The notes under the pieces are model-generated. The model saw only the letters and a program-made list of their open reading frames with translations. It did not search any database and was not told the DNA's origin. A stretch of DNA of 45,536 bases, from contig JAJPJX010000054.1 of assembly GCA_021324015.1 (NCBI GenBank), forward strand, positions 1-45,536, in the 5' to 3' direction. This document shows, piece after piece, positions 40,607-45,536 of the stretch (within the stretch, counting starts at the first letter, position 1; each line of letters opens with the position of its first letter). Both the position numbers and the translations under genes were made by a program. This DNA is from Solibacteraceae bacterium. GTDB taxonomy: Bacteria; Acidobacteriota; Terriglobia; Bryobacterales; Bryobacteraceae.

Positions 40607-41803
40607 TTAGCGCGCGGCTTTCCGCTGTTGCAGCGGCGGCGGGGACTTCGCGTCCAGGTAGCCGAAAAGGCGCGGTACCGAAAACCGGTTGCCCGTCAGC
40701 GGCGCCAGCCCGCCTGCCGGCTGTCCCGAGCCGCGAGCTTTCATCATCGGGTAGAGATAGTGCGCGTTCAGCAAATGCCCCCACGCGGCGTCGCGGGTGT
40801 ACCGGTCGCCTCCGATGCGGGCGCTGCCCGGTCCCGTTTCACTGGCCAGCACGCCGAGGCGCGCGACAATGTCTTTCTCGTTGCCATAACTCTCGATCCA
40901 TGGTGCCGGCACTGCGTTTTCACCACGCATCCTGACGGGAACCATTTCCGTCGCGCAGTTGGCGAAGCAATATATTTCCGCCTTGCGTAGCTCGTCGAGG
41001 GTCACCGGTTCCAGCCGCCGCCGTCCGCGGCCCGGCCAGTCGAAACGGGGTGCCGTCCGTGCACGCCTCCCGGTGCGGACGGCCCGCATGGTTCCGGCAA
41101 AATCCCATCGCTCGGCCAGCTTGCGCGCGACGGCGCACTCCGGCGCGACCACCGGCGCAGCCGCCCACTCCTCATGAATGGGAGGGTGCAGTCCTTTCAG
41201 TAGCTCGAGAATCACAGCGGAGAGGATGGTGCCCTGCGAGTGCGCCAGCAGGATGAGCCGCTCGTACGTCTTATTTTTCAGCGCAGCGTAGATGGGAGGA
41301 AAGGCTACGGCCGCGGATTCGGTTACCTGCTCCCACCCCTTTCCTACCGCGCAGGCCGCAAGATCGGGAATAAAGCTGCGAGTAAAGTTGTGCAACACCG
41401 TCAGCGGACGTCCGAACAGGCGGTGCAGATATTGGGCATTGAGATGGACGACGCTGCGATCGGTGCAGATTCCATTGATGAAGAACCAGATTTCCTGCGG
41501 CGTTGGGTCCTGTACATGATCCCCGGCTGGATAACGGAAAACCGCCGAGGGCCGGAACAACAGATCCGAGCACGGCAGGCTCACTTCACGGGGTTTCCAC
41601 GGCAGGGCGGGGATGAGAATGTGCGCCAACGCCGGCAAACCCTTGTTCCACTCATGGAATGCGGCCAGTTGCAGCTCCGTCGGGGGGCAGGTTTGCGTGC
41701 GCCAGGAGTCCAAATCGCCTAGAATCGAGCGGACATAATTCGGCGGAAAAATCTGGAGAGCATGACCGACGTTGCATGCCAGATCGAGCGCCCTGTTCAG
41801 CAT
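40607..41803 (-). CDS. Alpha/beta-hydrolase, lipase-like
   Basis: The 398-residue protein has the alpha/beta-hydrolase pattern: strand IWFFINGICTD (probable oxyanion region), then a nucleophile elbow LILLAHSQGTIL with S189, and a late HLLNAHYLYP with His candidates. There is no signal or clear membrane helix. It resembles uncharacterised lipase-like proteins shared with fungi. Substrate unknown. The ATG at 41803 has GGGAGA five bases upstream. Convergent with the TIG membrane protein; downstream of a glycine-zipper gene on the same strand. Confidence 0.65.
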   Translation of the reverse strand: MLNRALDLACNVGHALQIFPPNYVRSILGDLDSWRTQTCPPTELQLAAFHEWNKGLPALAHILIPALPWKPREVSLPCSDLLFRPSAVFRYPAGDHVQDPTPQEIWFFINGICTDRSVVHLNAQYLHRLFGRPLTVLHNFTRSFIPDLAACAVGKGWEQVTESAAVAFPPIYAALKNKTYERLILLAHSQGTILSAVILELLKGLHPPIHEEWAAAPVVAPECAVARKLAERWDFAGTMRAVRTGRRARTAPRFDWPGRGRRRLEPVTLDELRKAEIYCFANCATEMVPVRMRGENAVPAPWIESYGNEKDIVARLGVLASETGPGSARIGGDRYTRDAAWGHLLNAHYLYPMMKARGSGQPAGGLAPLTGNRFSVPRLFGYLDAKSPPPLQQRKAAR

Positions 41804-41836
41804 TTATTCTCCCTTGTGTTTCGAAGGCGGCCGCGC

Positions 41837-42208
41837 TCATGCGTAGTCGATCGGGTTTTCTTCCAGCCAGCGGGCCTCCCGGACCGTGTTGATCTTCCGA
41901 ATCGCGCCGCGGGCGGCGTGACCGGCGACGCCGCGGGAGGACCATGCCACTCCGGCGCCCAGACCAACGACGCTTCCGATCAACCCGCCCATGGCTGACC
42001 TGTATCCGGACCTGCGCTTCGTGCCGAGGAATGCGCTCAGCGCGCCGAGGCTGGCTCCAACGGCGGCCGGCGCTAACAGGGAACAGGATTTGACCGGCGT
42101 CAACGCAGAGCTGCCAAGTTCCCTCCGGGCGGAGAGGGCGCCGTTCCATCCGGCTTCAATCAGACTTCGAAGGTACGTCAGCTCGGATTTCAGCGTTCGG
42201 GCGGTCAT
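41837..42208 (-). CDS. Glycine-zipper small membrane-associated protein
   Basis: A 123-residue protein with a helical N-terminal half (ARTLKSELTYLRSLIEAGWNGALSAR) and a Gly-rich hydrophobic segment with repeated GxxxG spacing (AVGASLGALSAFLG, GGLIGSVVGLGAGVAW), followed by a basic tail. This resembles glycine-zipper and DUF883-like envelope proteins. ATG 42208 is set by AGGAGG at good spacing, with a TATGAT -10 upstream. It lies 33 bp before the lipase-like gene on the same strand. Confidence 0.65.
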   Translation of the reverse strand: MTARTLKSELTYLRSLIEAGWNGALSARRELGSSALTPVKSCSLLAPAAVGASLGALSAFLGTKRRSGYRSAMGGLIGSVVGLGAGVAWSSRGVAGHAARGAIRKINTVREARWLEENPIDYA

Positions 42209-42227
42209 AAGAGACCTCCTGGTCTTA

Positions 42228-42233
42228 ATCATA
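42228..42233 (-). promoter_or_regulatory. -10-like TATGAT before the glycine-zipper gene
   Basis: TATGAT on the minus strand lies about 20 bases before the ATG at 42208 and just upstream of AGGAGG. The -35 is not clear. Confidence 0.4.
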
Positions 42234-42248
42234 GATCAGGATGGGTTT

Positions 42249-42276
42249 GTGTGGTTCGGTATAACCACTTCTTTTA
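42249..42276 (+). terminator. Terminator-like hairpin with U-run
   Basis: GTGGTT and AACCAC pair around a six-base loop and are followed by TTCTTTTA on the plus strand. No plus-strand gene lies immediately before it, so it may stop antisense transcription or be part of a minus-strand leader. Confidence 0.35.
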
Positions 42277-42293
42277 TGGCGCGTCTGTGGCGG

Positions 42294-43634
42294 CTATGGC
42301 CGCCAATACTCCGGCAGCCGCGGCATCGTGTCCCTCAGAATCTCCAAAGTGGCCGCACGGTCTTCCGCCGTCAGCCCGGCAAAATCCTTGCCCTTCTCCC
42401 GGCCGTTCAGCACTTCCCAAAGCCGCCGGTAGAAATAATCCAGCGCGGGCTTGGGCAGGTCGGCCATCGCATCCGAGTAAATCAGGAAGCTGCAAGGATA
42501 GCGAAACATCCGGCGTTGCAGGTCCAGATCCCGCAGCGACCGCCCCAGGTGGTCTTTCGGCCCCGCCTTGGGGAATTCATCCTGAAATCCCGAGGTCCCC
42601 CGAACCGGTGCTTCCAGTTTCGGCTCGCCCGTGAATAGCATGTAGCGCAGCAATGTTTCCACGCCCCCGTTGATCCTGCGGCGGGTAGACTCGGACAATT
42701 GGTCTGCGGGTTCGTGCAGAGCCTCGTTCATGGCGTGCTGCTGCGCCAACGCCATGCGCGTCTCCCAGTTCACTCTGGTGATCAGTGAATGCAGCCGGGT
42801 TTGGTGCTCCAGAACCATCAGGGCCACGATGTCACTGTGCGGGCGCGGATAAGGCGTAAGATCGAGCCGCCGCGCCAGGCTGGTGACGTTGGCTCCGGCA
42901 TCCACATCCAGCCGGTCCGGATGCTCTTTGTCCTTCACCCAAACGTTCCCCATGTGCCGCTGCTGGCCATGCGTGCCTGTCACGTACCAACCGCCCCAAC
43001 GTTCCCGGAACGGGCTCTCATGATCCGTCAGGAAGGACCCTGCCTGAAGCTGTGGGAATCCCTCGCGGTCCGGATATACGGAGCGGACCAGCAGCCCCGG
43101 GACGCCCAGGGTGTTGGGAGAGGCGTGGCACTGCAAGCACTCCGCCTGCCGCATGAACTTCGGCTGACCGGTCCTGCGCTGCGGAAGGGTATAGAAAATC
43201 GTGCCCAGAGAAGGGTCCACCGACGCGAGTTCCACAACGTCGCCGCCCTGGACCCATCCCACGTAGACGTCGTCGTTAAAGTACAAGGCCCGCGGGGCTG
43301 CCGGCGAGATCAGTGCCTGTTGGAAGCTGGTCTTCGAAAACACGAGTGTCTGCGAGGAGAGCGGAACGTGTAGATTTTCCAACACCGACAACAAGTAGCC
43401 GTTGGGCTCCCGGTACTCCAGGTGCGCCTCGCCGCGCTCCAGCCGGCGCGCCAGGCGGGCTACCGGGTCGTCGGGAGTCGAGGACTCGTAGCGGATGACA
43501 TCATCGCCCAGCGGCAGCACGAACGATCCCGAAAACGAGGTCTGTGCGGCCGCGAGCGCGGCGGCCACCGGAGCCAGCAGCGCAGCTCGCCGCAGGCACC
43601 GCGCTACGCCGTGATCGGATGACTGTAAAAGCAT
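42294..43634 (-). CDS. Exported haem c-binding protein, uncharacterised
   Basis: The 446-residue protein has a signal peptide (LLAPVAAALAAAQ) and one haem c motif, C166-L-Q-C169-H170, in the middle of the chain. The other blocks (LYFNDDVYVGWVQGGDVVELASVDPSLGTIFYTL, WGGWYVTGTHG, SDIVALMVLEHQTRLHSLIT) are characteristic and conserved-looking, but I know of no studied member. It is likely a periplasmic electron carrier or an oxidoreductase with a structural haem. The ATG at 43634 is preferred over the GTG at 43640 because TATGAT lies eight bases upstream. Divergent from a small cytochrome c. Confidence 0.7.
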   Translation of the reverse strand: MLLQSSDHGVARCLRRAALLAPVAAALAAAQTSFSGSFVLPLGDDVIRYESSTPDDPVARLARRLERGEAHLEYREPNGYLLSVLENLHVPLSSQTLVFSKTSFQQALISPAAPRALYFNDDVYVGWVQGGDVVELASVDPSLGTIFYTLPQRRTGQPKFMRQAECLQCHASPNTLGVPGLLVRSVYPDREGFPQLQAGSFLTDHESPFRERWGGWYVTGTHGQQRHMGNVWVKDKEHPDRLDVDAGANVTSLARRLDLTPYPRPHSDIVALMVLEHQTRLHSLITRVNWETRMALAQQHAMNEALHEPADQLSESTRRRINGGVETLLRYMLFTGEPKLEAPVRGTSGFQDEFPKAGPKDHLGRSLRDLDLQRRMFRYPCSFLIYSDAMADLPKPALDYFYRRLWEVLNGREKGKDFAGLTAEDRAATLEILRDTMPRLPEYWRP

Positions 43635-43642
43635 GCCCACTC

Positions 43643-43648
43643 ATCATA
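43643..43648 (-). promoter_or_regulatory. -10-like TATGAT before the haem protein gene
   Basis: TATGAT on the minus strand lies eight bases before the ATG at 43634, with no Shine-Dalgarno sequence. It fits a very short or missing leader. Confidence 0.4.
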
Positions 43649-43666
43649 CCGAAGTGTTGAAAATCG

Positions 43667-43695
43667 TTGCAGTCTAGGCCGCGTGGGGGTATTCT
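43667..43695 (+). promoter_or_regulatory. Promoter of the cytochrome c gene
   Basis: TTGCAG (43667-43672) and TATTCT (43690-43695) are 17 bases apart. Transcription would start near 43702, followed by a leader with a strong AAGGAGG site before the ATG at 43748. Confidence 0.45.
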
Positions 43696-43747
43696 GGAAT
43701 GTAGAAGATTTTCATACCTGAAACTAGGTGATATGAAGGAGGGTACG

Positions 43748-44263
43748 ATGATCTGGCTGGCTGTATTGTTGCTTGCGAGAGGCTTCGCGGCGCCTGCCGC
43801 GGCACAAAGTGCCGGAGCCGCGCCGCCGGCCCAAGCTGAGCGCGGGCAGACTCTGTTCTTCGGCGATGGCAAGTGCAGCAGCTGCCACGCCGTGAAAGGA
43901 CGCGGTACTGCCGTAGGGCCAAACCTGAGCGGTATTGCGCGCCTGTCTCCCCGGGCCGTTGCCATGGCGGTCCGCTCCACGCGCACGCAGTATGTGCAGG
44001 CGGTAAAGACCAAAGAGAAAGAGTTCCCCGGCATGAAAGCCTCCGAGGACGAAAAGACGGTTCACTTCTTCGATCTTTCGCAAACCCCGCCGGCTGCGGT
44101 GAGCCTGGCGAAAGGCGAATTCACGGCCACGGACAACCAAACCTGGAAGCATCCGCCAGCCTCTGCCGAACTGACCAACGAACAGATGGCCGACGTCGTG
44201 GCCTTCCTCCGCTGGGCGTTCCTCAACGACAAGAAAGAGATCGATCCCACCGAAGTGCAATAG
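43748..44263 (+). CDS. Exported class I cytochrome c
   Basis: The 171-residue protein has a signal peptide (residues 1-20) and one cytochrome c domain: C43-S-S-C46-H47, then GRGTAVGPNLSGI, a probable Met96 ligand in EFPGMKASEDE, and a C-terminal ELTNEQMADVVAFLRWAF helix. There is extra sequence between the Met and the last helix (SLAKGEFTATDNQTWKHPPA). It would shuttle electrons in the periplasm. ATG 43748 is chosen because AAGGAGG lies five bases before it; the ATG at 43733 lies upstream of that site. Convergent with the enolase-superfamily gene. Confidence 0.85.
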   Translation: MIWLAVLLLARGFAAPAAAQSAGAAPPAQAERGQTLFFGDGKCSSCHAVKGRGTAVGPNLSGIARLSPRAVAMAVRSTRTQYVQAVKTKEKEFPGMKASEDEKTVHFFDLSQTPPAAVSLAKGEFTATDNQTWKHPPASAELTNEQMADVVAFLRWAFLNDKKEIDPTEVQ

Positions 44264-44269
44264 CGGGCG

Positions 44270-45493
44270 TCAGAGAGTGGTCGTGCGCCGTACCGCCGCG
44301 GGGTGGTCCCAGATCTGCGGCTTGATTTGCATGCCGAAGCCCGGGAGTTCCGGGGCCTCTACGGCCCCGTCCCGCGGCACGATCGGATTGGCCAGCATTT
44401 TGGGCCAGTCGGACTCATAGAATCGCTGGCAGCTCTCCTGGATCCACAGGTTGGTAACCGCGGTGGAGAGGTGTGTCGAAGCGTAAAACAGCAGCGGCCC
44501 TCCGGCAGTGTGCGGCGCCACGGGCAATTGAAAGGCTTCCGCCATGGAGGCGATCTTGCGCGCCTCGCTCAGCCCGCCGCACCAGGTTACGTCGAACATG
44601 ATGTACCTGGCGGCCCGAGCCTCCAACAAATCCAGAAAATGCATGCGCCCGGCGATTCGCTCGCTGATGGTCAGCGGCAGCGACGTTGCCTCGGCCAGTT
44701 GCCGGTATTGCGGGAAGTTGCCGGGCAGCAGCATGTCCTCCAACCACATCGGCTGGTAGGGCTCGAGCGCCCGCGCAATCCGGATGGCGGAGGTCAGGTT
44801 CCAGTTGCTGTGGAATTCAATGGCGATTTCGATGCCCCTGCCGAAGGTATCCCGCAGTTTTCGCACTGGCGCCAGAGCGGCTTCGATATCCGCGGTGGTC
44901 ACGAATTCGTGCCGGTTACGCTGCGCCGCGCCATCAAAGGGCCAGATCTTGATGGCCTTGATGCCGTAGCCGTCCACCAGTTCCCGCATGATCTTCTCCG
45001 GTTCTTTGTTGAAGTCGTACTTGTGCGGGAAGCAAGTGTTGTAGAGACGCACGCGCGGGTTGGACTTGCCGCCGATCAGGCGGTAGACCGGCATCTCCAG
45101 AACCTTACCCAGCAGGTCCCACAGAGCCAAGTCCACGGCGCTCAACACGCGCATTTCGGTTCCGCCGGAGATCTGGTAATCGAAGGTGCGGTACAAATCG
45201 GCCCAGATGCGGTCGATGTCGCGCGGGTCGCGACCCAAAAGCAGCGGCGCGGTGGAGGCGTGCACCATGGCCGCCTCTACCTCGTTGCGCGGGTAGGTCT
45301 CCCCCACGCCGGTGTGGCCGCTGTCGGTGTGGATGCGAACCCACGTCCAGTGGGGCCAGAAAGGAGCATCGTTGCGCGTTTTCCAGTACAGGGTGTCGAT
45401 GCGCGTGACCTTCATGGCGGGAGCGGAGCGCGCCGCGGCGCTCAGGCGGGCAAGTGGTGCCAGCGCGGAAAACAGAAATGTCCTTCGCTGCAT
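44270..45493 (-). CDS. Mandelate racemase/muconate lactonizing enzyme family protein with Tat-like signal
   Basis: The 407-residue enolase-superfamily enzyme has the capping-domain start (VTRIDTLYWKTRNDAP), a K-A-I-K pair (GIKAIKIWPF), metal ligands in IEFHSNWN, WLEDML and ISERIAGR, and the catalytic His in VAPHTAGGP. This set suits sugar-acid dehydratases or racemases that take a proton alpha to a carboxylate. Unusually it opens with MQRRTFL and an Ala-rich run, a Tat-like signal, so the enzyme may be periplasmic. The substrate is not predictable. TATGAT lies 12 bases before the ATG. Confidence 0.85.
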   Translation of the reverse strand: MQRRTFLFSALAPLARLSAAARSAPAMKVTRIDTLYWKTRNDAPFWPHWTWVRIHTDSGHTGVGETYPRNEVEAAMVHASTAPLLLGRDPRDIDRIWADLYRTFDYQISGGTEMRVLSAVDLALWDLLGKVLEMPVYRLIGGKSNPRVRLYNTCFPHKYDFNKEPEKIMRELVDGYGIKAIKIWPFDGAAQRNRHEFVTTADIEAALAPVRKLRDTFGRGIEIAIEFHSNWNLTSAIRIARALEPYQPMWLEDMLLPGNFPQYRQLAEATSLPLTISERIAGRMHFLDLLEARAARYIMFDVTWCGGLSEARKIASMAEAFQLPVAPHTAGGPLLFYASTHLSTAVTNLWIQESCQRFYESDWPKMLANPIVPRDGAVEAPELPGFGMQIKPQIWDHPAAVRRTTTL

Positions 45494-45505
45494 GGATGCA
45501 TGCCC

Positions 45506-45511
45506 ATCATA
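45506..45511 (-). promoter_or_regulatory. -10-like TATGAT before the enolase-superfamily gene
   Basis: TATGAT on the minus strand lies 12 bases before the ATG at 45493, giving a leader of about six bases and no Shine-Dalgarno sequence. Confidence 0.4.
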
Positions 45512-45536
45512 CGCCCGGTGCGGCTTGCCCGCGTCC

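Noticed and set aside
1-45536. tRNA, rRNA, CRISPR arrays, insertion sequences, attachment sites
   Set aside because: I looked in all intergenic gaps and found no cloverleaf, repeat-spacer pattern, transposase or flanking direct repeats.

Overview
The window is GC-rich chromosomal DNA from a diderm (LptD, TonB receptor, TolB-like and PpiC periplasmic proteins). Several features fit the Acidobacteriota, and the Bryobacterales/Solibacter side of that phylum best: a TonB receptor with an N-terminal carboxypeptidase-regulatory domain, a long tricorn-type protease, PQQ and haem c proteins with a planctomycete/acidobacterial haem-binding domain, many Tat-like signals, and a Thermus-type isocitrate dehydrogenase. 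The assignment is inferred from gene content, with no marker phylogeny behind it. I see no transposase, integrase, phage gene, CRISPR array, rRNA or tRNA.

Layout. 1-5100: a truncated amidohydrolase, a PanE-like reductase, a redoxin, a cupin and a PQQ/haem dehydrogenase. 5093-8681 (minus strand): iscS, rpmI, rplT, a ZapB-like coiled coil, zapA, a DUF1684 protein and a small unknown. 8871-15121: an orphan sugar transferase with a degenerate active site, clpS, a PpiC isomerase, an RDD membrane protein and lptD. 15142-24440 (minus strand): a secreted beta-helix protein, a tricorn-like protease, and a tight four-gene unit of creatininase-family hydrolase, Gfo/Idh/MocA oxidoreductase, AstE-like M14 deacylase and threonine-synthase-like PLP enzyme. 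Divergent from that unit, 24528-27770 encodes a Tat-exported TIM-barrel-like protein, two half-size DMT transporters, a GT-A glycosyltransferase-like protein and a 67-residue protein.

27785-36184 is a complete corrinoid uptake and salvage operon: a cobalamin riboswitch, then cobU, btuB-like receptor, btuF, btuD, btuC, cobT, cobS and cobC, nearly all joined by ATGA overlaps. It imports corrinoids and rebuilds the lower nucleotide loop, but holds no de novo corrin ring genes. 36281-38250 carries icd and purE. 38284-42208 holds little-known membrane proteins, including a five-helix protein with Ig-like TIG regions at both ends, and a lipase-like hydrolase. 42294-45493 holds a divergent pair of haem c proteins and a Tat-signal enolase-superfamily enzyme.

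Two signals stand out. First, five widely spaced genes have a -10-like TAnnnT hexamer exactly 6 nt before the start codon, and all but one (an uninterrupted G-run before the isomerase gene) have no Shine-Dalgarno-like sequence there; four more have a -10-like hexamer 8-12 nt away. This suggests extensive leaderless transcription, and it also decides the unusual TTG start of lptD. Second, the divergent creatininase/oxidoreductase/deacylase/PLP and TIM-barrel/split-transporter block looks like an uncharacterised catabolic system for a small amide- or acyl-containing compound.
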